Part shown: piece by piece, positions 36,003 to 44,737 of the stretch
Position numbering within the stretch: the first letter of the stretch is position 1
How the letters are laid out: every line of letters begins with the position of its first letter
Assembly: GCA_016710635.1 (NCBI GenBank)
Contig: JADJVL010000003.1
Span: 248,001-312,000 of the forward strand
DNA from: Holophagaceae bacterium
GTDB taxonomy: Bacteria > Acidobacteriota > Holophagae > Holophagales > Holophagaceae
DNA length: 64,000 bases
Direction: 5' to 3'
Position numbers and translations under genes: made by a program
The notes under the pieces: generated by a model
The model's database searches: none
What the model was told of the DNA's origin: nothing
Seen by the model: only the letters and a program-made list of their open reading frames with translations

Positions 36003-37097
36003 GTGGGATCCCCGTTCGCCACCATCGAAGAGGCCATCGAGGCCATCCGCGCCGGCCGGATGGTCGTCGTCGTGGACGACGAGGACCGGGAGAACGAGGG
36101 CGACCTCACCCTGGCCGCGGCCCACGTCAGCCCGGAGGCCATCGCCTTCATGGCCACCCACGGCCGGGGACTCATCTGCGTCGCCCTGGAAGGGGAGGTC
36201 CTGGACCGCCTCCAGATCCCGCTCATGGTCCGGGACAACAGCAGCCCCTTCGAGACCGCCTTCTGCATCTCCGTCGAGGCCCGGACCGGCACCACCACGG
36301 GCATCTCGGCGGCGGACCGGGCCCGGACCGTCCAGGCCCTCCTTGATCCCGCGAGCCGCGCCCAGGACTTCGTGAAGCCCGGCCACATGTTCCCCCTCCG
36401 GGCCCGGGCCGGGGGCGTCCTCACCCGCACGGGCCAGACGGAGGCCTCCGTGGACCTCGCCCGGCTGGCGGGCCTGCCTCCCGGCGGCGTGATCTGCGAG
36501 ATCATGAACGAGGACGGCACCATGGCGCGGGTGCCGGACCTGGTGCCCTTCTGCGGGAAGCACGGCCTGCTGATGGTCACGGTGGCGGATCTGGTGGCCT
36601 ACCGGCTGCGCACGGATCCCATCGTGAAGGCCCTCGAGACCCGGACCCTGGCCACCGTCCGCGGTCCCGTGGCCGTCCACCGCTTCGAGAGCCTGCTGGA
36701 CGGCGGCACCCACTTCGCGTTCGTCGTGGGAGACCCCGCCCAGGGCGGCCCGCCCCTGGTCCGGGTCCACCTCGAAACCCTGCCGGAGGATCTCCACGGC
36801 TTCGGCTCCGGGCCCTTCCAGGCCGCCATGGAGGCCATCCACGGCGAGGGCCGCGGCGTCCTGGTCTACCTGCGGCGCCATGCCACCACCCTCGGCGTGC
36901 AGCACGAGGGGGCCGATGCTCCCAGCGCCGCCCTCAGCGACCGGGATGTGGGCGTCGGAGCCCAAATTCTGCGAACCATAGGGATCCAGCAAATGCGACT
37001 TCTGACCCGGAGCGAAAAGAAGTACATTGGGCTCCGAGGTTTCGGACTCGACATCGCATCCCAGGTACTGCTCCCCCCCTCGCCGTCCCCTTCATAG
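36003..37097 (+). CDS. ribB: 3,4-dihydroxy-2-butanone-4-phosphate synthase with degenerate GTP cyclohydrolase II domain
   Basis: 364 aa. The RibB half (~1-205) is intact: VVVDDEDRENEGDLTLAAAH, GLICVALEG, TGISAADRA, PGHMFPLRARAGGVLTRTGQ and EIMNEDGTMAR. The RibA half keeps the outline (HFAFVVGDP, VRVHLETLPED, GEGRGVLVYLRR, GVGAQILRTIGIQQMRLLT) but lacks all three zinc cysteines: the normal H-S-E-C-L is HLETL and the R-C-D-C block is GSGP. GTP cyclohydrolase activity is therefore not expected and a separate RibA should exist. GTG at 36003 with AGGAG eight bases before it. Divergent from the DUF4388 gene. Confidence 0.9.
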   Translation: MGSPFATIEEAIEAIRAGRMVVVVDDEDRENEGDLTLAAAHVSPEAIAFMATHGRGLICVALEGEVLDRLQIPLMVRDNSSPFETAFCISVEARTGTTTGISAADRARTVQALLDPASRAQDFVKPGHMFPLRARAGGVLTRTGQTEASVDLARLAGLPPGGVICEIMNEDGTMARVPDLVPFCGKHGLLMVTVADLVAYRLRTDPIVKALETRTLATVRGPVAVHRFESLLDGGTHFAFVVGDPAQGGPPLVRVHLETLPEDLHGFGSGPFQAAMEAIHGEGRGVLVYLRRHATTLGVQHEGADAPSAALSDRDVGVGAQILRTIGIQQMRLLTRSEKKYIGLRGFGLDIASQVLLPPSPSPS

Positions 37098-37105
37098 CCG
37101 GATCC

Positions 37106-37594
37106 GTGATCAACACCGCCTTCCTCACCCAATCGCCCCTGTTCAGGAACCTGGACGAGACCGAGCGCGCGCAGATCCTCATCATCGGCCAGGTCCGGAG
37201 CTTCAAGGACCAGGAGGTGATCTTCCGGGAGGGCGATCCCGGCGATGGCCTCTTCATCGTGGTGAAGGGCAGCGTGCGGATCTCCAAGCGCAGCGTCACC
37301 GGGGAGGAGGCCCTGGCGATCCTGGAACCCCCGGCCTTCTTCGGCGAGATGGCCCTCATCGACTACAGCCCCCGGGCCGCGGACGCCATCGCCAACGAGG
37401 GCAGCGAACTCTTCTTCATTCCCCTCAAGGAACTGCGCGCCCTCATCGAGGCCCACCACCACCTCGCCATGAAGCTGCTCTTCGCCCTTTGCGAAGTCAT
37501 GGCCCAGCGGCTTCGGGAAACCAACGAACGCTACATGAGCATTTTCACGATCGCCCAGTGGGGCGGCGCCGGTGGACCCGCGCCCGTGCCCTGA
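37106..37594 (+). CDS. Cyclic-nucleotide-binding domain protein
   Basis: 162 aa, GTG start. One cNMP domain (~10-130): RNLDETERAQILIIGQVRSF, IFREGDPGDGLFIVVKGSVR, FFGEMALIDYSPRAADAIAN (phosphate-binding cassette, F-G-E-x-A-L...R-A-A). No DNA-binding helix-turn-helix follows; the tail is a short helix (LCEVMAQRLRETNERYM). So it is a stand-alone ligand sensor rather than a CRP factor. 8 bases behind ribB, probably one transcript. Confidence 0.85.
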   Translation: MINTAFLTQSPLFRNLDETERAQILIIGQVRSFKDQEVIFREGDPGDGLFIVVKGSVRISKRSVTGEEALAILEPPAFFGEMALIDYSPRAADAIANEGSELFFIPLKELRALIEAHHHLAMKLLFALCEVMAQRLRETNERYMSIFTIAQWGGAGGPAPVP

Positions 37595-37684
37595 TCGTGA
37601 CATCCGCCGCTGGGGGACTTCCCCGGGGCGCGGTAGAATGGTCGTTCCGCCGGTCCACCCACCGGCCTGATCCAAGGAGACCCT

Positions 37685-38005
37685 GTGTCCGAGACGGTTG
37701 CCCACATCACCGACGATGAATTTCCCGCCACCGTGGCCAGCGGCGTCACCCTGGTGGACTTCTGGGCTCCGTGGTGCGGCCCCTGCCGCATGATCGCCCC
37801 GGTTCTCGAAGAACTGGCCGGCGAGCTGGGCGGCAAGGCGCGGATCGTGAAGATGAACGTGGACGAGAACCCGGAAGTCGCCGGCAAGTTCGGCGTGATG
37901 TCGATCCCGACCCTCATCCTCTTCAAGGACGGCAAGGCCGTGAACAAGATCGTCGGCGGCCAGCCCAAGCCCCAGATCAAGGCCCTCATCGAATCGGCCT
38001 TCTGA
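37685..38005 (+). CDS. trxA: Thioredoxin
   Basis: 106 aa, full size. Active site WCGPC in LVDFWAPWCGPCRMIAPVLE, cis-Pro block FGVMSIPTLILFKDGK. Reduces protein disulfides in the cytoplasm. GTG at 37685 with AAGGAG seven bases before it. Followed closely by a strong hairpin terminator. Confidence 0.95.
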   Translation: MSETVAHITDDEFPATVASGVTLVDFWAPWCGPCRMIAPVLEELAGELGGKARIVKMNVDENPEVAGKFGVMSIPTLILFKDGKAVNKIVGGQPKPQIKALIESAF

Positions 38006-38017
38006 GCCGCTCCCCAA

Positions 38018-38055
38018 ACGCAGGAAGGGGCGCCCGCGGGCGCCCCTTCCTGCGT
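38018..38055. terminator. Bidirectional hairpin terminator after trxA
   Basis: A perfect 19-bp palindrome: ACGCAGGAAGGGGCGCCCG and its complement, with no T-run. It lies between trxA (+) and the convergent regulator gene (-), so it can stop both transcripts. Confidence 0.7.
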
Positions 38056-38074
38056 CTGGCCAGGGCCGGACGCA

Positions 38075-38998
38075 TCATTTCTTGACGGGCTTCTCCAGCA
38101 CCATCCGGATCTCGTTGCCCCGGGCGTTGAACAGCACCTGGTGCATGACCACCTGGATCATGGCGAGGCCACGGCCGCACTGGCGGGCCAGGACGTCCGC
38201 GTCGGTCACGGGGGCCGAAGCCCGGGTCGTGTCGAAGCCCGGGCCTTCGTCCGTGATCTCCACGGCGAAGCGGTCCGGCACCACGTCCACCCGCACCGTC
38301 ACCTTCCGGGCCGCGAACTTCTCGTCGGCGAGGCGCTCCTGGCGCAGGGCCTGGTAGGGATCCTGGTCGCTGAAAAGGTCGGCCTTGAGGGTGCTGTCCA
38401 GCTCCAGGTTGCCGTGCTCCAGGGCGTTCACCAGGGCTTCGTGGAAGGCCATGGCGATGACGTCCACATTGTGGGGCTCGGCGAAGCCCAGGGGCACCAG
38501 GCGGTCCGTCAGGTGGCGCACCACGGAAGGGATGTCCAGCTCGTCGGAGCGGAAGGAGAAGATGCGCTCCTCCTTCACCAGACCCTTCAGGCCGTTGACG
38601 GCCAACCGCATCTCCCGGTGGATCTCCACCAGGTGGAACACGGCCTTGACCATCTCCCGGATGGCCAGGGGCTTCTGGAACAGGTTGCTGGCCCCCAGGC
38701 GCATGGCCCGGATGGCGTATTCCAGCGTGGCCTGGCCCGTCATGAGCACCACGGGCAGGTTGGACTGGATGGTCTTGACCTTGTTGATGACGTCGAAGCC
38801 ATCCATCCCGTCCATGTTGATGTCCGAGATCACCAGATCGAAGGGCGGAGGCTCCGGGCTCTGCAGGAGCTCCAGGGCCCGGTGCCCCTCCGAGAAGGCG
38901 TGCACGACCATGCCGTAGTGGGTGAGGGCTTCCTTGACCAGGTTGAGGACCGCCGCATCGTCGTCGACGAGCAGGACATGGGGAGGAGTCGGAGTCAT
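38075..38998 (-). CDS. Receiver plus HATPase (RsbW-like) regulator
   Basis: 307 aa. Receiver at ~6-125 (VLLVDDDAAVLNLVKEAL; Asp in LVISDINMDGMDGF; Lys in FQKPLAIR). A linker leads to an anti-sigma-type HATPase_c_2 domain (~150-300): AMAFHEALVNALEHGNLE (N box), VEITDEGPGFDTT (G1 box) and CGRGLAMIQVV (G2 box). No HisKA. Such proteins act as phosphorylation-controlled Ser kinases on anti-anti-sigma factors. The SpoIIE phosphatase at 14205 could be the opposing enzyme; that link is speculative. Confidence 0.85.
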   Translation of the reverse strand: MTPTPPHVLLVDDDAAVLNLVKEALTHYGMVVHAFSEGHRALELLQSPEPPPFDLVISDINMDGMDGFDVINKVKTIQSNLPVVLMTGQATLEYAIRAMRLGASNLFQKPLAIREMVKAVFHLVEIHREMRLAVNGLKGLVKEERIFSFRSDELDIPSVVRHLTDRLVPLGFAEPHNVDVIAMAFHEALVNALEHGNLELDSTLKADLFSDQDPYQALRQERLADEKFAARKVTVRVDVVPDRFAVEITDEGPGFDTTRASAPVTDADVLARQCGRGLAMIQVVMHQVLFNARGNEIRMVLEKPVKK

Positions 38999-39052
38999 GC
39001 GCGGGACGGGTTCCGTGGAGTGGATGGCGTTGGGGTGGGTTGGGAAAGAAGT

Positions 39053-40303
39053 CTAGCGGGGCTCAGGCAGATACGGTGAAACCAGTAGCAAGGTCCTCTC
39101 CAAGGCCCCGCCCAGACCGGCGGGCAGGGCCCGCGGCCGGGCCCTCCGCGGAGCCTGGTCCACGGCGCGGAGAAGGCCGTCAGCCAGTGCCTCCCTTTCA
39201 GTGATTTGGACGATGCCGGCAGCCTTCAAAGGATTTACAAGGTCGACGAAATTCTGGAAGCCCGGCCCCAGCAGGACCGGCAGCCCCGCTGCGGCAGGCT
39301 CCACCGGGTTATGGCCGCCGTGCCACGTCCACCCGCCGCCCACGAGGGCCACCGTGCCCTCTCCGTAGGCCGCCGCCAACTCACCCAGGGTGTCCAGCAG
39401 CAGCACCTCCGTGTCCGCCCAGCCGGCCGCGTCCCGGGGCCAGGGCTCGGAGGCCCGCCGGAAGTGCCAGCCGTCGGCCGCCAGGAGGTCCGCGACGGCG
39501 TCGAAGCGTCCGGGCCGGCGGGGCGCCAGGATGAGCCGCGCGTCGGGCCGGACCGCGCGCAGGGCCCGAAACGCCGTCAGCACCAACGGCTCTTCGCCGT
39601 CCACCGTGTTGCCCGCGACGACGAGGGCGGCCGCCTGCCAGGCCTCCCGCAGGCCGTCCCAGCCGGCGTGCAGCGGACGGGGCGGAGGGAGGTCGGCCTT
39701 GAGGTTGCCCCCGAGGACAACCCTCGGGGCGCCCAGGGTCCGGAAGGCTTCGAGGGATTCGGGATCCCGGGCGGCCACCAGGGTGAGCCGGGACGCCGCC
39801 AGGCGGATCCAGGGCCCGCCGCGCCGCAGGCTGCGCGCCGTCAGCCGCCCGTTCACCACCAGCCGCGGGATGTCCCGCCGGGCGAGCTCGCGGAGAAGGT
39901 TGGGCCAGAGCTCGGTCTCCAGGGCGAGGAAGGCGCCGGGGGGCACCGCCAGGAAGGGTCTCAGGCCCCGCGGATCATCCAGGGGGAAGGCGCCGCCGGT
40001 GATGGCGCCGGAGCCCGCGTCCCAGCCCGGCAGACGCTTCGCGAGCAGGTCCAGGCCCGCCGCGGTGCCGGTGGTGACGTGGACCCGCTGCCCGGCCGCC
40101 GCGAGGCGGCCCACGAAGCCTTCCGCGAGGATCAGTTCTCCGACGCTGACCGCATGCACCCACAGCCAGCCCGGGGCTAGGCCTTCCGGGGGCGCGGCTT
40201 CGAGGCGCAGCCGCGCGTCCGGCCCGAGCCCCCGCAGCAGGCTGCGCGCCACGGCTCCGGAGAGCCCCACCGCGGCGAGATAGACGGCATCGAGCAGCTG
40301 CAT
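39053..40303 (-). CDS. waaA: 3-deoxy-D-manno-octulosonic acid (Kdo) transferase
   Basis: 416 aa, GT-B fold, normal length. It adds Kdo from CMP-Kdo to lipid A precursor at the inner membrane. Seen: N-terminal membrane-like helix (LLDAVYLAAVGLSGAVARSL), LWVHAVSVGELILAEGFV, HVTTGTAAGLDL, LALETELWPNLLRELARRDI, VVNGRLTARS, and the C-terminal VALVGGGWTWHGGHNPVEPA, AAGLPVLLGPGFQNFVD donor site. Indicates an LPS-bearing outer membrane. 81 bases separate it from the divergent CobW gene. Confidence 0.95.
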   Translation of the reverse strand: MQLLDAVYLAAVGLSGAVARSLLRGLGPDARLRLEAAPPEGLAPGWLWVHAVSVGELILAEGFVGRLAAAGQRVHVTTGTAAGLDLLAKRLPGWDAGSGAITGGAFPLDDPRGLRPFLAVPPGAFLALETELWPNLLRELARRDIPRLVVNGRLTARSLRRGGPWIRLAASRLTLVAARDPESLEAFRTLGAPRVVLGGNLKADLPPPRPLHAGWDGLREAWQAAALVVAGNTVDGEEPLVLTAFRALRAVRPDARLILAPRRPGRFDAVADLLAADGWHFRRASEPWPRDAAGWADTEVLLLDTLGELAAAYGEGTVALVGGGWTWHGGHNPVEPAAAGLPVLLGPGFQNFVDLVNPLKAAGIVQITEREALADGLLRAVDQAPRRARPRALPAGLGGALERTLLLVSPYLPEPR

Positions 40304-40384
40304 GGCTCCAACATGCCAGTTCGAATCGCGTTTTTCGATTTTTGTCTCCAGCCGGCTTCAGGCGACTTCGACCACACTTGGGGG

Positions 40385-41389
40385 ATGATCGAAGTCCTGC
40401 TCGTCACGGGCCCCCTGGGCGCCGGCAAGACCACGGTGGTGAACCGCCTGCTCCGGGCCGAGGTGGACGCGGGCCGGCGGGCGGCGGTGCTCATCAACGA
40501 ATTCGGCGCCGTCAGCGTGGACGGCGCCCTGGTGAACGCCGAGCGGCCCGAACTGGCGGGAATCGCCAACCTGGTGAACGGCTGCGTCTGCTGCTCCCTG
40601 AAGGCGGACGTGGTGGCGGCCCTCGCGGCCTGGTGCGACCTGCCCGAAGCGGTCCGGCCCCAGCGGGTGGTGCTGGAGACCACCGGGCTGGCGGATCCCA
40701 CCGACCTCCTGGATCTGGAACTGGAGGCGCCCCTTCAGGGCCGCCTGCGCCTCGCGGGCTGCCTGACGGTGATCTCGGCCCTCACGCCGGTGGACCACCT
40801 GCAGACCCGCACCCTGCTGCGCCATCAGGCGGCCCTGGCCTCCCTGGTGCTGGTGAGCAAGGCGGATCTGGACCCCAGCCTCGCGGTGGCCTGGGAGGGC
40901 AACCTGCGCAGCGCCCACCCTGGCCTGCCCATCCTGCCGGCACGCCTGGGGGAGCTTCCCCCGGGCGCCCCGGATCCCTGGGCCGGGGACCTGCGCCCCC
41001 GCCCCGAAGGCTGGACGGCGGTGGGCCCGAAGAGCTTCGCCGAGGCGCGCTCCCTCACCGTGGCCTTCGACCATCCCGTGGATCCCGCGGCCCTGGAACA
41101 GGTCTTCTTCGGCGACCACGGCGGCGGCGAGCTGCTCCGGGCCAAGGGGATCCTGCGCTTCGACGGCTGGCCCCCCCGCCATGACGGCAGCGATCTCTGG
41201 GCCTTCCAGCTCGCGGACGGAAGGCTGGAGGTGGCGCCCCTGCCCCTGGCCGAGGGCACGGAGGCGCCCGCCTGCGCGGCGGTGGTCATCGGGATCGGGA
41301 TGGACTTCGCGGCCTGGCGGCTGGCACTACGGAAGCTGGAGCGACCGCCTTCGGGGGCTCGGCGCAAGGTGGTGCTGCCCTACCCTTGA
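40385..41389 (+). CDS. CobW/P47K-family GTPase (metal chaperone)
   Basis: 334 aa. Walker A GPLGAGKTTVVNRLL, the metal motif GCVCC in NLVNGCVCCSLKADV (CxCC), VVLETTGLADPTDLLDLELE, and an N/SKxD-type box in VLVSKADLD. The C-terminal CobW domain follows (~225-330; SLTVAFDHPVDPAALEQVFF). Family members deliver Zn or Co to client proteins; the client is unknown and no Zur box is apparent. ATG at 40385 chosen because the fold begins there. Confidence 0.9.
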   Translation: MIEVLLVTGPLGAGKTTVVNRLLRAEVDAGRRAAVLINEFGAVSVDGALVNAERPELAGIANLVNGCVCCSLKADVVAALAAWCDLPEAVRPQRVVLETTGLADPTDLLDLELEAPLQGRLRLAGCLTVISALTPVDHLQTRTLLRHQAALASLVLVSKADLDPSLAVAWEGNLRSAHPGLPILPARLGELPPGAPDPWAGDLRPRPEGWTAVGPKSFAEARSLTVAFDHPVDPAALEQVFFGDHGGGELLRAKGILRFDGWPPRHDGSDLWAFQLADGRLEVAPLPLAEGTEAPACAAVVIGIGMDFAAWRLALRKLERPPSGARRKVVLPYP

Positions 41390-41392
41390 GCC

Positions 41393-43864
41393 TCAATCCT
41401 TCGGGACAGTGGATGCCACGGGTTCACCAGTCAGGAAGACGTTCCCCATCTGCAGGAGCAGCAGGACCGGGTGTTTCACGCCGTAGGGCTGGGTGTCCCG
41501 GACGCTCCAGATCGCAGAGTCCGAGCTGTAGTCCTCCGAGACTCCCGGGTAGTAGGGCGGGCCACCTTTCCGGCCCTTCCCCCAACCCCCCAAGACGAGG
41601 ACCTGGCCCGTTGGCAGGCATACCCCGGCGTGCTCGGCCCGGGGGTGGTTCATGGATCCCGTACGGACGCACTGGCCCGTGGCCAGCTTGAACAGCTCGC
41701 AGGTGGCAGTGGGCCTTCCGGAGGTCCCCTCATTGTCGCGTCCGCCTTCGATCACGCCCCCGCTGATCAGGATCTGTCCGGCATAGCCGAGCCCGGTCGC
41801 GGCATGCCAGGCCCGGCCCATGGTCATCGTTCCGGCCGCGTTGAAACGCCGGGTCCTGGGATCGAAGAACCAGCACTGGGCGGATGGCCTCCCGCCGGCG
41901 TCCAGCCCGCCGCAAAGGAAGACCCGGCCATCGTCGAGGAGGAGCGCCGCATGGCCCTGCCCCAGATCCGGGCCCTCCAATGGCTCGAAGCGGCCCGAAA
42001 CCGGATTGAACAGGAAGGAGGGGCCCGTCGGATCGCCCGCCTTCCGTCCACCGCCGCAGGCCAGGGCCGTCCCGTCCCGAAGGGCCGTGAGGCTGCCCCC
42101 AACGTGCCGGGAGGGCGTCTCGCCGTTGTAGGCGCCCGGCACCGGCTTGGGGAGCGGCACCCGCTGCCGGGCCGCCGGATCCAGGAACTCCGCGAAGGGG
42201 ACGGCGCCCTCCTTGACGAGTCCCGAAGGATCTTTCCAGGTGCCCGTGCCGCCCAGCACCAGCACCTGCCCGCCCTGCAGGGCGGCCACCAGCGGTTCCC
42301 ATCGCGGACCGAGCAGGTCCACGTTCCGAGTGAACCCGGTGCCATCGACGGAGCGGAGGTAGCAGGTTCCGATGGGCTGCAGCGCCTTGTTCCGCCCAGC
42401 GACAATGAAGGTCTCCCCGGTGGCCAGGGCGGCATGCCCCGCCATGGTCCGATCCGACAAATCGCTGGGCACGCCCTTGACGGGCTTGATCGACGGTTCC
42501 ACCAGGGCGATGGCCCGGGCCCAGCGCTCGGGGTGCTGCAGGGAGGCGATCCGGATCTCGTAGAGCCCCGGTGCCGAAGCGGTGAACACGCCATCGCGAT
42601 CCACCGTGGCCGTACCGGTACCTGTCAGGCTGTGGGCCGTCCACTGGAGCTGGGCTTCGGGAGGACCGTCATCGGGTTCCTGGTATTGGGAAGCGCTGAA
42701 GGACATGTAGGTCCCCGCATCGAGCTTCACGAGGGGCGGCACAAGTGAGAGCCCCTTGGCTTCAGGCCTGGCGGGGCTGCGCGGGGGATCGAAATCCGCG
42801 AGGTAGTCGCCCAGGCCGGCCTCGACCTCAACAGTCAATTCCTCTGCCACCTTGGGGTCCCACAGCGACCTGGCCCTGACATGGTAGGTGCCAGGTTTCG
42901 GGGGCGCGATGAACTTGCCGTCGCCCCGGAATTCGCCACCCTCCGCGTCCACCACTTCCCACACGACCGGACCGCGGGAGGCCAGGGCCGCGAATTTCAC
43001 GAATTTCCCGGGACCGCACATGGCCTCTGAGGGACCCGCGACCAGGGTGATGGGTTGCACACCGATCCAGGACATGGCGTCATTGGGCCTCCGGGGAAGC
43101 GCAAATACCGTGATGGATTGCTCACGGGTCTGGACCGGTATCAGCAGCTTCCCCGGGCCCGTCCAGGACCCCACTGAAGACCACCACTCCGTGGGCCCTT
43201 TCCTACTCAAAACGACCTCGTCACCCGGAAACGCGAGGTTGGTGCTCAGTGTGATGGGAACCGATTCCCCCTGGGGCTCACGGCCATTCGGAACCAATGC
43301 CTCGCGGCGCGGAATCGAGGGAGAGGGGTCATCTTCCACGCGGAACTCCACGCTGCTCAGCTCGACGGACTCGCCGAAGGCCGAAACCGTCGCCTTCAGA
43401 ACATACAAACCAGGCATTTCGGGTGCCTGGACCGAACCGATTCCCCGAAGCGCCGTGGACCTGCGCATCGTCGTGGATTCGATCCACGCTTCGCAGGTCG
43501 CGGACTCGGGAAAGGGCTCCACGCGAAATTCCAGTGGGAACCCCTTGGGCCCCCTCGTCGCAGAAACCCGCAGGCGCGGCCTGTACATCACTTCCACTGT
43601 GGCTTCCGCTTCGCCTTCCTTCGTTCCACGGGCCCGAACACGGTACACGCCGGGTTTATCCGGTGCCTTGTACTCGCCGTTCCAGGCGATCCAGCCCTCG
43701 CCCGGCGCCACGGACCAAACGACGGTCCCTTGAAGCCCCTCCGCAGAAAAAGAAGCGAGGGCGCCGGGCTGGAGCGAGACCTGGGACGGTTTGACTTGTA
43801 ACGGAACTGGTCGCGGCGCCTGCGCCAGGACAGCCACCAGGACCACGATCGCGAACGGTACCAT
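41393..43864 (-). CDS. Large secreted protein with Ig-like domains and a kelch propeller
   Basis: 823 aa. Signal peptide at 1-15 (MVPFAIVVLVAVLAQA). The first ~430 residues are repeated Ig/Big-like blocks (VYRVRARGTKEGEAEATVEV; TYHVRARSLWDPKVAEELTV; LYEIRIASLQHPERWARAIA). The C-terminal ~350 form a kelch-type propeller with repeats VLVLGGTGTWKD, LACGGGRKAGDP, VFLCGGLDAGGRP, ILISGGVIEGG and VLVLGGWGKGRKG. No catalytic residues seen; probably a surface or extracellular binding protein. 3 bases from the convergent CobW gene and 13 bases from the divergent glycerate kinase. Confidence 0.75.
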   Translation of the reverse strand: MVPFAIVVLVAVLAQAPRPVPLQVKPSQVSLQPGALASFSAEGLQGTVVWSVAPGEGWIAWNGEYKAPDKPGVYRVRARGTKEGEAEATVEVMYRPRLRVSATRGPKGFPLEFRVEPFPESATCEAWIESTTMRRSTALRGIGSVQAPEMPGLYVLKATVSAFGESVELSSVEFRVEDDPSPSIPRREALVPNGREPQGESVPITLSTNLAFPGDEVVLSRKGPTEWWSSVGSWTGPGKLLIPVQTREQSITVFALPRRPNDAMSWIGVQPITLVAGPSEAMCGPGKFVKFAALASRGPVVWEVVDAEGGEFRGDGKFIAPPKPGTYHVRARSLWDPKVAEELTVEVEAGLGDYLADFDPPRSPARPEAKGLSLVPPLVKLDAGTYMSFSASQYQEPDDGPPEAQLQWTAHSLTGTGTATVDRDGVFTASAPGLYEIRIASLQHPERWARAIALVEPSIKPVKGVPSDLSDRTMAGHAALATGETFIVAGRNKALQPIGTCYLRSVDGTGFTRNVDLLGPRWEPLVAALQGGQVLVLGGTGTWKDPSGLVKEGAVPFAEFLDPAARQRVPLPKPVPGAYNGETPSRHVGGSLTALRDGTALACGGGRKAGDPTGPSFLFNPVSGRFEPLEGPDLGQGHAALLLDDGRVFLCGGLDAGGRPSAQCWFFDPRTRRFNAAGTMTMGRAWHAATGLGYAGQILISGGVIEGGRDNEGTSGRPTATCELFKLATGQCVRTGSMNHPRAEHAGVCLPTGQVLVLGGWGKGRKGGPPYYPGVSEDYSSDSAIWSVRDTQPYGVKHPVLLLLQMGNVFLTGEPVASTVPKD

Positions 43865-43877
43865 GAGGGATCATCCC

Positions 43878-44726
43878 ATGAGACTCGTCTGTCCCACCGC
43901 CTTCAAAGGCACCTTCAGCCCCCTGGAAGCGGCGCGCCGCCTGGCCCGCCCCGGGGACCGCATCCTGCCCGTGAGTGACGGCGGGGACGGCTTCCTGGAA
44001 TGCCTGCGGCACGCGCTCGGAGGCGCGCTCGAAAGGCATGAAGCGGCGGACCCCTTTGGCGTCCTCCGGCCTGTCCCCGTGCTGCGGCTCCCCGACGGCA
44101 CCGTGGCCCTGGAGTGCGCCCAGGTCATCGGGCTCGCCGGGCTGGCGGAGCTCGACCCCCTCCGGGCTTCGAGCCAGGGTTTCGGGGCGCTGATCGCGCG
44201 CTTCGTAGACGCGCCTCGCCTGTGGATCGGCCTCGGGGGCAGCGCCACCGTGGACGGGGGCGGGGACTGGCCGCCCCTGCGGCTGCCGCCCACGGCGGTC
44301 TTCTGTGACGTGGCCACGGACCTCCGCCAGACCGCCGCCCGCTTCGGCCCCCAGAAGGGCGCGCGGCCCGAGGATGTGCCGCGACTGACGGAGCGCCTTC
44401 TCGGCCTCGGCCTGCCCACGGGCCCCTTCACCGGCGCCGCCGGCGGGCTCGGGGCGAAGTTGAAATCACTCGGGGCGGAGCTGCAGGATGGCGCCATGGC
44501 CTTCTTGGCCCTCGCGGGCTTCGACCGGGCCTGCGAGGGCTGCGACGAGGTCCTCACCGGCGAGGGCCGCCTGGATGCGGGGACTCTGGAAGGCAAGCTG
44601 CCCATCCGCGTCGCCCAGCGCGCCCACGCCCTGGGCCTGCGGGTGATCGGACATTTCGGCGCGAAGGGCGAAGGCTGGGAGGCCGCCGGCAGCGGCTTCG
44701 ACGAACTCCGCTTCGGCCTGGACTGA
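43878..44726 (+). CDS. glxK: Glycerate kinase (type 1)
   Basis: 282 aa, somewhat shorter than the ~380 aa typical for GlxK, with the middle region condensed. Motifs: VCPTAFKGTFSPLEAARRLA, PVSDGGDGFLECLRHALGG, IGLGGSATVDGGGDWPPLRL, GAAGGLGAKLKSLGAEL and DEVLTGEGRLDAGTLEGKLP. Phosphorylates D-glycerate. The start was set at the second ATG, where the family begins. Convergent with the Ser/Thr kinase gene (11 bases apart). Confidence 0.85.
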   Translation: MRLVCPTAFKGTFSPLEAARRLARPGDRILPVSDGGDGFLECLRHALGGALERHEAADPFGVLRPVPVLRLPDGTVALECAQVIGLAGLAELDPLRASSQGFGALIARFVDAPRLWIGLGGSATVDGGGDWPPLRLPPTAVFCDVATDLRQTAARFGPQKGARPEDVPRLTERLLGLGLPTGPFTGAAGGLGAKLKSLGAELQDGAMAFLALAGFDRACEGCDEVLTGEGRLDAGTLEGKLPIRVAQRAHALGLRVIGHFGAKGEGWEAAGSGFDELRFGLD

Positions 44727-44737
44727 TTGCGCCCGCC

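Noticed and set aside
36901..37097. Active GTP cyclohydrolase II half of RibBA
   Set aside because: The zinc cysteines are absent, so only the RibB activity is claimed.
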